The notes under the pieces: generated by a model
Told to the model about the DNA's origin: nothing
Database searches by the model: none
What the model saw: the letters and a program-made list of their open reading frames with translations, nothing else
Made by a program: the position numbers and the translations under genes
In this document: positions 29,769-39,002 of the stretch, piece by piece
Numbering within the stretch: position 1 is the stretch's first letter
Layout of the letters: each line of letters starts with the position of its first letter
Assembly: GCF_028435365.1 (NCBI RefSeq)
Contig: NZ_JAGTJJ010000004.1
Span: 248,001-312,000, forward strand
Direction: 5' to 3'
From: Polyangium jinanense
GTDB taxonomy: Bacteria > Myxococcota > Polyangia > Polyangiales > Polyangiaceae
DNA: 64,000 nt

Positions 29769-30892
29769 CGTTTCGCCTTCGAAGGTTTCTCCTCGGCGGA
29801 TGCGGCCTTCTCCTGCGCCGCCAAGAGCGCCTCGACGCGACCCTTCGCATCTCGCTGGAGGTCGGCGACGAGCTGCTTCTGCGGACCTTCGAGCGGAAGC
29901 GCGAGCAGCCGTCGAAACGCGGCGAGCGCCTGCGGGGTGCGCCCGAGATCCTGGTTCGCCATGCCCACGCCGAACAGCGCCGGCGGCGCGAACGGATCGG
30001 CCGCGAGCACCCCTTCGAGCACGTCGAGCGCTTCGAGCGACTTTTTCTGCCGCGAAAGCGTAAACCCGAGCGCGATCGACGTCCCCGCCTCCGGCCGGAG
30101 CTCCAAAGACGCCCGCAGCGCCTGCTCCGCCTCGTCGAGCTTCCCCGCGCCGAGCAGCGCTTGCCCGAGCAAACCCAGCGCCTCCGGGCTCCGTGGATCC
30201 ATCTGCACCGCACGCGAAAGATCCGCCGCGGCCTCGACGTGTTTGCCCTGCTGCAGACGCGCATTCCCCAGCGCAAGCCGCGTCCCGAAGTCGTCCCCCG
30301 CCTTCAAAGCCGCGACGAACCGCTCGATCGCGCCGGGCACATCCCCTTCGGCGAGCTTGATCTTCCCGAGCCCCGCGAGCGGCCCCGGCGCGTCGGGCCG
30401 GAGCGCGAGCGCCCGCTCCAGCGCAGCCTTCGCCTCCGCGGCGGCCTCGGGCCTCCCGGCGAGCAGCGCCCCGAGCGCCGCGTGCGCCACGTACGCATTC
30501 GAATCGGCCTTCACGGCCTCGGCGAGCTTCAGCCGCGCGCCATCCCGGTCCCCGCGCCGCGCGAGCACGTTCCCGAGCGCGGTCAGGCACACCGCTTCGA
30601 GGCCCTTCTCCGTCCCGCGCAAAAACTCCGCCTCGTACGCCACGTCTTCCAGCGCATCCGCGGCGACCCGAGCGGGGCTCTCGGCCATGAGGGAGACCCG
30701 CGCCCGCATCTGCGCCCGTTGCACGCGCGGATCGTGCGGCGCGAGCTCGTGGGCGTGGGCGTACGCGGCGAGGGCCTCCCCGTACCGACCCTCCGCGAGC
30801 GCGCGATCGCCCCGGCCGAGGTGCGTCACGGCGAGGTCGGGGAGCGCGTCGCACCCCACGGCGAGCGCCACGACCAGCAAGAGGGGCCGCAT
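29765..30892 (-). CDS. TPR lipoprotein
   Basis: 375 residues from the ATG at 30892, which gives a lipoprotein signal with lipobox LAVGC (Cys14); longer in-frame starts exist but would bury this signal. The rest is a chain of about eight TPR units (for example GRYGEALAAYAHAHELAPHDPRV and PGAIERFVAALKAG), ending with a Lys-rich tail. It overlaps the GT39-like gene by four bases, so the two are coupled and may form one envelope complex. Confidence 0.82.
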   Translation of the reverse strand: MRPLLLVVALAVGCDALPDLAVTHLGRGDRALAEGRYGEALAAYAHAHELAPHDPRVQRAQMRARVSLMAESPARVAADALEDVAYEAEFLRGTEKGLEAVCLTALGNVLARRGDRDGARLKLAEAVKADSNAYVAHAALGALLAGRPEAAAEAKAALERALALRPDAPGPLAGLGKIKLAEGDVPGAIERFVAALKAGDDFGTRLALGNARLQQGKHVEAAADLSRAVQMDPRSPEALGLLGQALLGAGKLDEAEQALRASLELRPEAGTSIALGFTLSRQKKSLEALDVLEGVLAADPFAPPALFGVGMANQDLGRTPQALAAFRRLLALPLEGPQKQLVADLQRDAKGRVEALLAAQEKAASAEEKPSKAKR

Positions 30893-30997
30893 GACGGCTT
30901 GGCAAGCCGCGGCGCGAGCGGCGGTTCGGCGATCCATCGGCATGCCGTTGTACTCCGCCGGCTCGCCCTCGCGGAAGCGTCGCGTCTGCCACGCAGC

Positions 30998-31027
30998 TTG
31001 ACAGCCCACGCATGGTCAGGGTTTTCT
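30998..31027 (+). promoter_or_regulatory. Promoter TTGACA-N18-TTTTCT before ompA-like gene
   Basis: Perfect -35 TTGACA (30998-31003), 18-base spacer, poor -10 TTTTCT (31022-31027), six bases to the ATG at 31034. Same geometry as the other leaderless-type promoters in the window. Confidence 0.45.
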
Positions 31028-31033
31028 GCGTAT

Positions 31034-32833
31034 ATGCGCCTCGATCGCCGCCTGGGGCGGACTCGGTCGATCCTGGCCGGGGCCGCCATCTTCCTGCTCG
31101 CGTGTCCCTCCCTCGCGCAGGAGACGAGCGCGACCGGCGCCCTCGAGCGCTTCCAGCCGTCCGTCGCGGGCGATGCCCTCTTCGGCGTCCCCTCCCCGGG
31201 CGTGTCCGGACACCTCGTCCCCCGCGCCAAGGCCGTCGTCGACTTCGGCTTCCGCCCGCTCTCGATCCAGGACGGCGACACCCGCTACGCCATCGTCTCG
31301 CAACAGACGTTCCTGCACATCAACGCCTCGCTCGCGCTCTGGGATCGGCTGCTCGTCTCGCTCGACATGCCCTTCGCGCTCACGCAAGGCGGCGACAGCC
31401 CCACGGTCCTCGGCGTGCCGTTCGCCTCGCCGCAATCGGCCGAGGTCGGTGATCTGCGCATCGGCGCGCGCGTGCGCCTCTTCGGCGCGGATCGCGGCGC
31501 CTTCCAGGTCGGCCTCGGCGGTTATCTCGTCGCGCCCACCGGCCCGAGCGGCTACGCGGCCGAGGGCGCGGTCCGCGGCGAGCCCCACGTCGTCCTGGGC
31601 GGCCGCGTCGATCGGTTCCTCTACAGCGTCTCGCTCGGCACGACCCTGCGCGCCTCGGCCCGCCCGCACACGTTCGACGCGCGCGCCGGCGCGGCTGTGG
31701 TCTTCGGCCAGGACTTCTTCCAGATCGGCCCCGAGCTCTCGCTCTCGACGCCGTTCGCGCGCGAAGTCCTCCTCGACACGCCGGACACGCGGATCTCCGT
31801 CGCGTCCCCGGTCTCGGCCGAGCTCCTCCTCGGCGCCAAACTCCGCCCGCTGCCCTTCCTGGTCGTCGGCGCCGCCGCGGGCCCGGGCCTCACGCAGGGC
31901 TATGGAACGCCCGTCTTCTCCGCGATCGGCAGCATCGGCTACGAGCCGCAAGCGGCCCCGGCCGACAAGGACACCGACGGCGACGACATCCCGGACAAAC
32001 ACGACGCCTGTCCCGATACGCCGGGTCCGTCGAACGAGGATCCCAAGAAAAACGGCTGCCCGCCCGACGCCGACGGCGATCGCATCCCGGACAAACAGGA
32101 CGCCTGCCCGAGCGAGCCCGGCCCGAAGAACGACGATCCCAGGAAAAACGGCTGCCCGCCCGACACCGACAACGACTTCATCGTCGATCCGAAGGACGCC
32201 TGCCCGAGCGAGCCCGGCCCGAAGAGCGCGGATCCCAAGAAAAACGGCTGCCCGCCCGACACGGACGACGACAGCATTCGCGACGTCGTCGACGCCTGTC
32301 CCAAGGATCCCGGCGTGCCGAACGAGGACCCGAAGAAGAACGGCTGCCCGCCCGATCGCGACGCGGACACGGTCCCCGACAAGACGGACGCGTGCCCGGA
32401 CGTGCCTGGAAAACCCGACGAGGAAGCCGCGCTGAACGGCTGCCCGAAGGTCGAGGTCACGCACAAAGAGATCGTCATCCGGCGCCAGATCCGCTTCCGG
32501 TTCGGGCAATCGAGCCAATACCAGACGGTGGATCCGATGAGCGACGACCTCCTCCACGAGGTCCGCGACGCGATCCTCCAGCACCCCGAGATCGAGCTCA
32601 TCGAGGTCCAAGGCCACGCCGACGCAATGGGCGCCGACGAGTACAACCAGATCCTCTCGCAGAGCCGCGCCGACTCGGTGCGCGCCTGGCTCATCAAGCG
32701 CGGCATCCCACCCGAGAAGCTCGTGGCCAAAGGCTACGGCGCGTCGGTGCCCGTCGAATCGAACGAGTCGAAGGAAGGCCGCCAGCAGAATCGCCGCGCG
32801 AACTTCGTGATCATCAAGAAAAAGGAGCCTTGA
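31034..32833 (+). CDS. OmpA-family outer membrane protein with thrombospondin type 3 repeats
   Basis: 599 residues: signal peptide (cleavage near SLAQ-ET, ~30), a beta-rich barrel-like N-terminal domain (40-310), five Asp-rich thrombospondin type 3 calcium-binding repeats (D-x-DGD-x-IPD-x-D-ACP, ~315-475) and a C-terminal OmpA/MotB peptidoglycan-binding domain (GHADAMGADEYNQILSQSRA ... RRANFVI). This is a common myxobacterial outer-membrane anchor to peptidoglycan. The ATG at 31034 fits both signal peptide and promoter spacing. Confidence 0.93.
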   Translation: MRLDRRLGRTRSILAGAAIFLLACPSLAQETSATGALERFQPSVAGDALFGVPSPGVSGHLVPRAKAVVDFGFRPLSIQDGDTRYAIVSQQTFLHINASLALWDRLLVSLDMPFALTQGGDSPTVLGVPFASPQSAEVGDLRIGARVRLFGADRGAFQVGLGGYLVAPTGPSGYAAEGAVRGEPHVVLGGRVDRFLYSVSLGTTLRASARPHTFDARAGAAVVFGQDFFQIGPELSLSTPFAREVLLDTPDTRISVASPVSAELLLGAKLRPLPFLVVGAAAGPGLTQGYGTPVFSAIGSIGYEPQAAPADKDTDGDDIPDKHDACPDTPGPSNEDPKKNGCPPDADGDRIPDKQDACPSEPGPKNDDPRKNGCPPDTDNDFIVDPKDACPSEPGPKSADPKKNGCPPDTDDDSIRDVVDACPKDPGVPNEDPKKNGCPPDRDADTVPDKTDACPDVPGKPDEEAALNGCPKVEVTHKEIVIRRQIRFRFGQSSQYQTVDPMSDDLLHEVRDAILQHPEIELIEVQGHADAMGADEYNQILSQSRADSVRAWLIKRGIPPEKLVAKGYGASVPVESNESKEGRQQNRRANFVIIKKKEP

Positions 32834-32859
32834 ACCTCGCCCGAGGCCGGCTCTAGAAT
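32830..32859 (+). promoter_or_regulatory. Promoter TTGAAC-N18-TAGAAT
   Basis: -35 TTGAAC (32830-32835, overlapping the ompA-like stop), 18-base spacer, -10 TAGAAT (32854-32859), six bases to the ATG at 32866. One of the best matches in the window. Confidence 0.6.
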
Positions 32860-32865
32860 CGACAC

Positions 32866-33159
32866 ATGGCTTCCCTCGCGCGTCTCTCGGTCGGATCCCT
32901 CGCGATCTTCGCGGTGATGGGCGTTCTCGGCTGCGACGCAGGTGGCCTGCTCGAGGTCGAGGACAAGGACAACCCCACGCCGCCCGTCGCGGCCAAGGGC
33001 CACCCCGGGACGGAGATCGTCGCTGCCGGCACGCAGGCGCGAAACGGCAAGTACAAGCTCATCTACACGATGGGCCAGCCGACGCCGCAAAGCGTCCAGA
33101 AGTTGCCGGAGGGCAAACGCCTGAACGGCGGCATGCCCGGCTCCACGCAAGAGCCCTGA
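32866..33159 (+). CDS. Small lipoprotein, unknown function
   Basis: 97 residues. Lipoprotein signal with lipobox GVLGC (Cys24), then a short charged linker and a domain ending with YKLIYTMGQPTPQSVQKL, a pattern I associate with small exported myxobacterial proteins but cannot name. It has its own promoter in the 32-base gap after the OmpA-like gene. A structured repeat element begins 9 bases after the stop. Confidence 0.7.
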   Translation: MASLARLSVGSLAIFAVMGVLGCDAGGLLEVEDKDNPTPPVAAKGHPGTEIVAAGTQARNGKYKLIYTMGQPTPQSVQKLPEGKRLNGGMPGSTQEP

Positions 33160-33167
33160 ATCCGCCG

Positions 33168-33479
33168 CGCCGGGGCGCTGCCCCGGACCCCGCGGGGGCT
33201 GTTCGCCCCTCGACCCGAACCAGGGCAAGCCCTGGACCTTTCGGGGAAGAACTGCGCGATGCGCAGTTCTTCCCACAGGCCGGTGGCAAGACCATGAAGG
33301 TCGTCGCACGCAGCGACACGTTGCCGGTTGAAACGCCAGCGCTGGTCGTCGCGGTCTTGACCTGGCTGTTCGATGAACTGCGCATCGCGCAGTTCATCGA
33401 CCCCGAGTCCAGCGCTTGCGCTGGTCCGGGTGCAGGGGCGGACAGCCCCTGCTGGGGCCTGGGGCAAAGCCCCAGCGCA
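33168..33479. repeat. ~310-bp imperfect palindrome made of nested hairpins
   Basis: The left arm (about 33168-33313) and the right arm (about 33335-33479) align as reverse complements along their whole length when written out by hand. Each arm carries a perfect hairpin with a 3-base loop: 33244-33257/33261-33274 (14 bp) and 33371-33383/33387-33399 (13 bp). The flanking bases of these stems differ between arms yet stay paired within each. No gene was found in this 335-base gap between two convergent genes. Confidence 0.75.
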
Positions 33480-33494
33480 GCGACTTTGGGAGGA

Positions 33495-35861
33495 CTATCG
33501 CCCGCTGTGCATGAGCGGCAGGAGCGCTTGCAGCCACGTGTGCGACGGATCCGCGAGCGTGCTTGGGACCGTGCTCGGCGCATCGACGCGCGCGGGGCTC
33601 GCGGCGAGCGGCTCCGGCGCGATTCCGAAGCGTAGATCCGCGTAATGGGAGAGGCGCCCGCTTGGCGTGATCTCGTCTGCGCGGTTGCAGACGACGTGCC
33701 ACTGGAAGGGCATGTTGGACGTCCCGCCGCCGAGCTCCACCACGTCGAAGCCTGTCGCGCTCTTGTTCTTCACGACCACGCCGCGCGTTTGCTCGTTTTC
33801 TTCGAGCTGAATGAACACGCGGAGCGGGTGACGCTCGTCGATCTGGACATTGGCTGTGAAGATCGGGTCGAGCTCGACGTGGGTGAAGCCGTTTTCGAGC
33901 CGCGCCTCGCCGTAGTCCTCGAAGAGAACCTCCGGCGCCTCGGGCGCGTAGAGGGTCACGCGGCGCTGGCCTGCGGCGTCGGTCGGGTCGAGGACGGTGG
34001 TCGAGACGGTGCCGATGCCCTGGATCTTGAAGCTCGTGAAGCCGTCCCAGAAGTTGACGCGGACGATGTCGCCGAAGTTGTCGGTGTACTCGGCTTGCGC
34101 GACGCCCGAGGAGAGGTTCCTCGAATAGGTGCCCGTCGTCTGGCCGGTGAATGCGCCGCCGGAGCCGGCGACGAGGATGTAGCCGTCGATGTTCTGGCCC
34201 GCGCCGTGGATGGCGGTGCCGCTCGTGTTGTTGTTGTCGCCGTACACGGCCGCGAGGCTGCTCTGGCTCGTCACGCCGTACAGGCCGGCACCATTGCCGG
34301 TGCCGGCCGCCGCCGTGTTCATGCCGACGATCGCCGCGCCGGTGGTGGTCGTGTTCTCGGAGAGGATCGTGCGGACCGTGCTTGCCGAGGTGGCGTGGAA
34401 TGGGGAGTTCGGGGCGGTGGTGCCGAGGCCGACGTTGGTGCCGTTGTCGAAAAGCCGCGAGTTGCCGCCTGTCGTGGCGCTCGTGAACTTGATGATGAAG
34501 TTCGTCGTGCCGTTGATGTTCGCCGAGCCCGCCGGGCCCTGCGGCCCCTGCAGGCCCTGGATTCCTTGCGGACCTTGCGGCCCCTGCGCGCCTGTCGCGC
34601 CCGCCGGACCGATCGGCCCCTGCAAGCCCTGAATACCTTGCGGACCTTGCGGCCCCACAGCGCCGGTCGGACCGAGCGGCCCCTGCGGACCCACGGCCCC
34701 GGTCGGACCGATCGGACCCTGCGGCCCCTGGATGCCTTGTGGCCCCTGCGGACCCACAGCGCCGGTCGGACCGATCGGACCCTGCGGACCCACCGCTCCG
34801 GTCGCCCCCTGCGGCCCCATCGGCCCCGCGGCCCCGGTCGGACCGAGCGGACCCTGCGGACCCACCGCTCCGGTCGCCCCCTGCGGCCCCATCGGCCCCA
34901 TGGCCCCGGTCGGACCGACATCACCTTGCGGACCCATCGCGCCGGTCGAACCCATCGGACCGACGTTGCCCTGCGGCCCCATTGCGCCGGTCGGACCGAT
35001 CGGACCAATCGGCCCCTGCGGACCCACCGCACCGGTCGCCCCCTGCGGCCCCATCGGCCCCGCGGCCCCGGTCGGACCGACATCACCTTGCGGACCCATC
35101 GCGCCAGTCGGACCCATCGGACCCATCGGACCCACAGCGCCAGTCGAACCGGTCGCGCCGGTCGGCCCCACCGGCCCCATCGGCCCGATTGGACCTGCCG
35201 GGCCGATCGCGCCGGTCGGACCCATCGCGCCCATCGGACCCGCCGGACCCACTGCTCCGGTCGCGCCGGTCGGACCCATCGGCCCGACCGGACCCAGGCC
35301 GCCCGTCGGACCCGCGGGGCCCATCGCACCATCCGCGCCGACTGGACCTTGCGGACCCGTCGCACCCGTCGGCCCCACGAGCCCCGTCGGCGGACCGACC
35401 CACTCGCCGTTGTTGTTGATGACCTCGGTCCCGTTGATCGTCACGCTCGTCGGGTGGATGTCCCCGTTCACGTCGTTCGCGAGCAGCGCGTACGGCACGC
35501 TCTGGATGGGCGCGCGCGGCTGGAGCTCCGGATCGCTTTCGATCGTGATCCCCAGGTACCGCACCGAACCGTCGAAGAGTTTGTCGAACGGCACGATCGA
35601 GCCGAGCGAGACGGAGTAAAACCCCTCGTCGAAGTCGACCTTGTGCTCCTCGCTCCAGAGCGGCGTCTGCGCGTTCGCCGCGTCGTAGATCGCGAACGTC
35701 ACCGTGAGCGAGCCGTTGATCGGCGCATCGTCCGCGTCGAAGAGCCGCCCCTGGTTGGTGATCGTCACGGGCACGGCCGCGTGCGCGTGCATCGCCGCCA
35801 TCGACACGCTGCCTGCGAGGAGTGCAGCCGTGAGCCACCGCCGGATCGTGGGAGTCTTCAT
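33495..35861 (-). CDS. Secreted collagen-like repeat protein
   Basis: 788 residues. Signal peptide (1-28), an N-terminal globular domain (29-158), then about 96 uninterrupted Gly-X-Y triplets (residues 160-447) dominated by [12 protein letters not shown] and GPM with almost no charged residue, then a C-terminal domain (450-788) that includes tail-spike-like text such as [14 protein letters not shown]. This is the layout of bacterial collagen-like surface or filament proteins, where the globular ends trimerise the helix. Shine-Dalgarno GGAG precedes the ATG. Likely exported; substrate or partner unknown. Confidence 0.85.
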   Translation of the reverse strand: MKTPTIRRWLTAALLAGSVSMAAMHAHAAVPVTITNQGRLFDADDAPINGSLTVTFAIYDAANAQTPLWSEEHKVDFDEGFYSVSLGSIVPFDKLFDGSVRYLGITIESDPELQPRAPIQSVPYALLANDVNGDIHPTSVTINGTEVINNNGEWVGPPTGLVGPTGATGPQGPVGADGAMGPAGPTGGLGPVGPMGPTGATGAVGPAGPMGAMGPTGAIGPAGPIGPMGPVGPTGATGSTGAVGPMGPMGPTGAMGPQGDVGPTGAAGPMGPQGATGAVGPQGPIGPIGPTGAMGPQGNVGPMGSTGAMGPQGDVGPTGAMGPMGPQGATGAVGPQGPLGPTGAAGPMGPQGATGAVGPQGPIGPTGAVGPQGPQGIQGPQGPIGPTGAVGPQGPLGPTGAVGPQGPQGIQGLQGPIGPAGATGAQGPQGPQGIQGLQGPQGPAGSANINGTTNFIIKFTSATTGGNSRLFDNGTNVGLGTTAPNSPFHATSASTVRTILSENTTTTGAAIVGMNTAAAGTGNGAGLYGVTSQSSLAAVYGDNNNTSGTAIHGAGQNIDGYILVAGSGGAFTGQTTGTYSRNLSSGVAQAEYTDNFGDIVRVNFWDGFTSFKIQGIGTVSTTVLDPTDAAGQRRVTLYAPEAPEVLFEDYGEARLENGFTHVELDPIFTANVQIDERHPLRVFIQLEENEQTRGVVVKNKSATGFDVVELGGGTSNMPFQWHVVCNRADEITPSGRLSHYADLRFGIAPEPLAASPARVDAPSTVPSTLADPSHTWLQALLPLMHSGR
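34521..35384 (-). repeat. Tandem repeat coding for the collagen-like Gly-X-Y region
   Basis: About 864 bases of 9-base-periodic, highly similar units (multiples of GGN-CCN-NNN codons) inside the collagen-like gene. Such arrays change length easily by slippage or recombination. All other reading frames through it are repeat artefacts. Confidence 0.85.
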
Positions 35862-35973
35862 GTCAAGCGCTCCGCCGCGTCGAAAGAGCTAGAAGCCGAT
35901 CCGCGAACGCGCGCTCGTGCGATCGGGCGCGCATGGATCTCCTCTCGATCGTAAACGCCTCGCGAGAAAGCAG

Positions 35974-36351
35974 TCAATCGCCGCGGTGGCTCCGCGGACG
36001 TGATCTTCCGAGCCAGCCGAAGACGATCACGCCGAGCAGGTTCGCCGCGAGATCGCCCAGGCTGAAGGTCCGCGTTGGCGAGAACGCCTGCGCGCACTCG
36101 TCGATCGTCGCCACGATCCCCACCACGACCGGCCCCGCCGGCAGCCCGATCCGCGGCACGCGCGCGTCGTCCGTGGCCCGCCGCGCGAGGAACGAGGCGC
36201 CGCCGAGCAGCACGAAGTGCAGCACCTTGTCGAGGTACGGCGTCGACAGCACCGACAGCGGCAGCCCCCGCGCGTAGGCGAGGCCCGAGATGACCCCGAG
36301 CAGCACCACGTAGCCTGCCAGGGCGAGCTGCCACGCGCGGACCGAGCGCAT
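35974..36351 (-). CDS. VanZ-family membrane protein
   Basis: 125 residues from the ATG at 36351, after a GAAGAGGG ribosome site. Three to four hydrophobic helices. The family signature is clear: YLDKVLHFVLLGGASF and, later, DECAQAFSPTRTFSLGDLAAN, as in VanZ-like proteins. Despite the name, most such proteins have no proven link to teicoplanin resistance; the role is unknown. The longer open frame upstream runs into the tRNA gene and is not used. Confidence 0.85.
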   Translation of the reverse strand: MRSVRAWQLALAGYVVLLGVISGLAYARGLPLSVLSTPYLDKVLHFVLLGGASFLARRATDDARVPRIGLPAGPVVVGIVATIDECAQAFSPTRTFSLGDLAANLLGVIVFGWLGRSRPRSHRGD

Positions 36352-36437
36352 CGTGTCCCTCTTCGGATCCGACCCCTGAAACGACGAAGGGCGCCGCATC
36401 GTATCGATTGCGGCGCCCTCGTCGTCCTTCGTGCCGG

Positions 36438-36510
36438 TGGAGCTGAGGGGAATCGAACCCCTGACCTCCTGACTGCCAGTCAGGCGCTCTCCCAACTGAG
36501 CTACAGCCCC
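36438..36510 (-). tRNA. tRNA-Ala (GGC)
   Basis: Read on the minus strand: acceptor stem GGGGCTG paired with CAGCTCC, D-loop TAGCTCAGTTGGGAGAG, anticodon arm CCTGA-CTGGCAG-TCAGG with anticodon GGC, T-arm with GGTTCGATTCC, discriminator A. The 3' CCA is not encoded (ACCG follows). 73 bases, all stems pair. Confidence 0.95.
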
Positions 36511-36518
36511 GTCGTGCT

Positions 36519-36546
36519 TGGGAGGCGCAGTATCTACAGCCTCCCA
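36519..36546. terminator. Stem-loop between acyl-CoA dehydrogenase and tRNA genes
   Basis: 8-bp inverted repeat (36519-36526 with 36539-36546), loop of 12. It may end the acyl-CoA dehydrogenase transcript before the tRNA; no T-run. Confidence 0.3.
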
Positions 36547-36623
36547 GCCCGTTTGTCTCCTCTTTTTTTAGCGATCCAACCTACACCAGAGCACTTTTCT
36601 GGTCGGAGGGTCGGTCCGGACGG

Positions 36624-37793
36624 TCAGAAGCCCATCAATTTGGCGATGTAGTACTTCATGGTCTCGGTCGTCCCGCCGCCGATGCGGAAGAGCCGCTGGT
36701 CGCGCCAGGCCCGGGCGATCGGGAAGTCCTCGATGTAGCCCCAGCCGCCGTGGAATTGCAGACACGTGTCCATGATGTCGCTCACCACGTCGCCCACGAG
36801 CACCTTCGACATCGAGATGTATTTCACCGTGTCGAAGCTGACCGGCCCCTTCTTGACGTATCGCTCGTCGTTGTAATGGTCGACGCACTTGTAAACGAAG
36901 GACTTCGCCGCCTCCGCCCGCGTGTAGAGGTCCACGAACTTGTGCTGCCAGACCTCACGCTTGAGGATCGGCTTGCCGAACGCCACCCGCTCGCGCCCGT
37001 ACGCGACCGCCTGCTCCAGCGTGTAGAAGGCGCCGGCGAGCGCGCTGACCGAGCCGATGAGCCGCTCGCTCTGGAAGTTCTGCATCAGATACATGAAGCC
37101 CATGTTCTCCTCGCCGAGCAGGTAGCGCTTCGGCACCCGCACCTCGTCGAGGAAGAGCTCCGCCGTGTCCGAGGACTTGTTGCCGATCTTCTTCAGCTTC
37201 TTCGAGACGCTGAAGCCCGGCAGGTTCGTCGGGACCAGGAAAAACGAACAGCCGTGCGCTCCGCGGTCGGGGCTCGTCTTCGCCAGGAGCGTCACGAAAT
37301 CGGCCCGCGTCCCGTTCGTGATGAACGTCTTTTGCCCGCTGATCACGTAGTCGTCGCCGTCCTTGCGCGCCGTCGTGAGGATGCCGGCCACGTCGCTGCC
37401 CGCCGCGGGCTCGCTCACGCCGAGCGAGATCACCTTGTCGCCCGCGAGCACGGGCTTCAAAAACTCCTCGATCTGCTCCTTCGTCCCGAGGTCGCTGATC
37501 ACCGGGGTCGCCATGTCGGCCTGCACGAGCAGGCCCATGGTCACGCCGGCCAGGCGCGACCGCGGCAGCTCCTCGGCCTTCGCCGCGCTGAACCAGTAGT
37601 CGAGGCCTTGCCCGCCATGCTCCTCGGGGAAATGGGCGCCCAGGATGCCGAGCTCACCGGCGCGCTTGAACACCCAATTCGGGAAGCACTCCTCCGCCTC
37701 CCATTCCTCCGCGTGTGGCGCGAGCTCCTTCTCGGCGAACGCGCGGACGGTCTTCCGGAACTGCTCGTGCTCCTCGGTGAAGGGCTGCCACAT
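36624..37793 (-). CDS. Acyl-CoA dehydrogenase
   Basis: 389 residues from the ATG at 37793, with GAGGAG ribosome site. FAD-dependent alpha,beta-dehydrogenation of acyl-CoA in beta-oxidation or branched amino-acid breakdown. Family marks: SEPAAGSD (residues ~128-135), ITNG motif, and C-terminal GGWGYIEDFPIARAWRDQRL with the GTTE tail. Full length for the family. Substrate chain cannot be fixed. It is divergent from the RimK-like gene; two enoyl-CoA hydratase-family genes elsewhere in the window (38999 and 62449) could act in the same pathway. Confidence 0.93.
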   Translation of the reverse strand: MWQPFTEEHEQFRKTVRAFAEKELAPHAEEWEAEECFPNWVFKRAGELGILGAHFPEEHGGQGLDYWFSAAKAEELPRSRLAGVTMGLLVQADMATPVISDLGTKEQIEEFLKPVLAGDKVISLGVSEPAAGSDVAGILTTARKDGDDYVISGQKTFITNGTRADFVTLLAKTSPDRGAHGCSFFLVPTNLPGFSVSKKLKKIGNKSSDTAELFLDEVRVPKRYLLGEENMGFMYLMQNFQSERLIGSVSALAGAFYTLEQAVAYGRERVAFGKPILKREVWQHKFVDLYTRAEAAKSFVYKCVDHYNDERYVKKGPVSFDTVKYISMSKVLVGDVVSDIMDTCLQFHGGWGYIEDFPIARAWRDQRLFRIGGGTTETMKYYIAKLMGF

Positions 37794-37985
37794 GGCCACG
37801 GTCTCCTCGTTGTTGCCGGCCAGAGGGGCGCTCCTACCCCACGATTTCCCGGCGTTTCGAGAATGATTCGTACACGAAACATTCGCGAGCGCAAGAGGAA
37901 GAAATGTGAGGCTGTATCCAGGGCTGCGAAGCCGAGGGAACCGCGCGCCCCCGTCCCCAAGCTCTGCTAGCCTCGGTCCCCCCGG

Positions 37986-39002
37986 ATGCGGTTCCTCCTC
38001 CTCTCGCGTAACGCCAATCTCTATTCGACCAGCCGGATCGTCCTGGCCGCCCGCGCGCGTGGCCACGAGGTCACGGTCATCGACCCGCTCGACCTGCAGA
38101 TCGTCGTCTCCAAGGGCCGATCGAGCCTGCTCCACGAGGGAAACCCCGTGCCCCGGTTCGACCTCGTGATCCCCCGCATCGGCGCGAGCATCACGAACTA
38201 CGGCCTCGCCGTGGTGCGCCAGTTCGACCTCATGGGCGTGCCCGTGCTGAACAGCGCCGTCTCCATCGCCCGGAGCCGCGACAAGCTGCGCGCGCTGCAG
38301 CTTTTGAACCGCAAAAACATCGACGTCCCCGCGACGATCTGCGCCAGAAGCCCCGCCGGCGTCGATTCGGCCCTCGCCCTCGTCGGCTGTCCCGCGATCG
38401 TCAAGCTCCAGCAGGGCACGCAGGGCATCGGCACCATGATCGCCGAGACCCCTCAGGCCGTGCACTCGCTCCTAGAGACGCTCTGGGCCATGGGCCAGGA
38501 CATCGTGCTGCAGGAGTACGTCCGCGAATCGAAGGGCCGCGACATCCGCATCATCGTGGTCGGCGGCAAGGTCGTCGCCTCGATGCGCAGGGTCGCCAAG
38601 CCCGGCGAATTCCGCTCGAACCTGCACCGCGGCGGCAAGGGCGACAAGGTCAAGCTCCAGCCCGCCTACCGCAACGCGGCCATCCGCGCGGTCAAGGTGA
38701 TGGGCCTCGAGGTCGCCGGCGTCGACATGCTCGAATCGAAGAAGAAGCCGAAGATCCTCGAGATCAACAGCTCCCCGGGGCTCGAAGGCATCGAGCGCGC
38801 GAGCGGCATCGACGTGGCCTCGGCCATCATCGAGCACGCCGAGAAGTACGCCCTGACGCACGGGCGCATCTCGCAACGCGAGGTCGATCTGCGCATCACG
38901 AACGTCATCCACGACGAGCGCATGCCGCCCCGGCGCATGCCGCCCATCCCCGCTCGCTTGAACGGCCGCATGAACGGCCGCGTCCGCGGAGCGCCGTCTT
39001 GA
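37986..39002 (+). CDS. rimK: RimK-family ATP-grasp ligase
   Basis: 338 residues, ATG. ATP-grasp enzyme of the RimK group (ribosomal protein S6 glutamate ligase or related amino-acid ligase). It begins MRFLLLSRNANLYST; the ATP-grasp core includes VKLQQGTQGIGT, VLQEYVRES, DIRIIVVGGKVVASMRR and the metal site EINSSPGLEGIE. Length and motifs fit RimK well, though the true acceptor in this organism is not known; the C-terminal ~30 residues are an Arg/Pro/Met-rich extension. Its stop overlaps the enoyl-CoA hydratase start (TTGA). Confidence 0.88.
   Translation: MRFLLLSRNANLYSTSRIVLAARARGHEVTVIDPLDLQIVVSKGRSSLLHEGNPVPRFDLVIPRIGASITNYGLAVVRQFDLMGVPVLNSAVSIARSRDKLRALQLLNRKNIDVPATICARSPAGVDSALALVGCPAIVKLQQGTQGIGTMIAETPQAVHSLLETLWAMGQDIVLQEYVRESKGRDIRIIVVGGKVVASMRRVAKPGEFRSNLHRGGKGDKVKLQPAYRNAAIRAVKVMGLEVAGVDMLESKKKPKILEINSSPGLEGIERASGIDVASAIIEHAEKYALTHGRISQREVDLRITNVIHDERMPPRRMPPIPARLNGRMNGRVRGAPS

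Noticed and set aside
29522..31033. Open frame continuing upstream of the OmpA-like gene
   Set aside because: It is antisense to the GT39-like and TPR lipoprotein genes; the signal peptide and promoter place the start at 31034.
34521..35384. Possible CRISPR-like or intergenic tandem repeat
   Set aside because: The periodic sequence is coding, unit length 9 with no unique spacers of constant length.
34151..35619. Several long Pro/Cys/Gly-rich open frames antisense to the collagen-like gene
   Set aside because: They are shadows of the Gly-X-Y repeat in other frames and have no start signals or normal codon use.
36217..36651. Open frame on the + strand containing a typical EGNRTPDLLTASQALSQLSYSP peptide region
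   Set aside because: This peptide is the well-known artefact of translating the antisense of a tRNA gene; the tRNA-Ala at 36438-36510 explains it.
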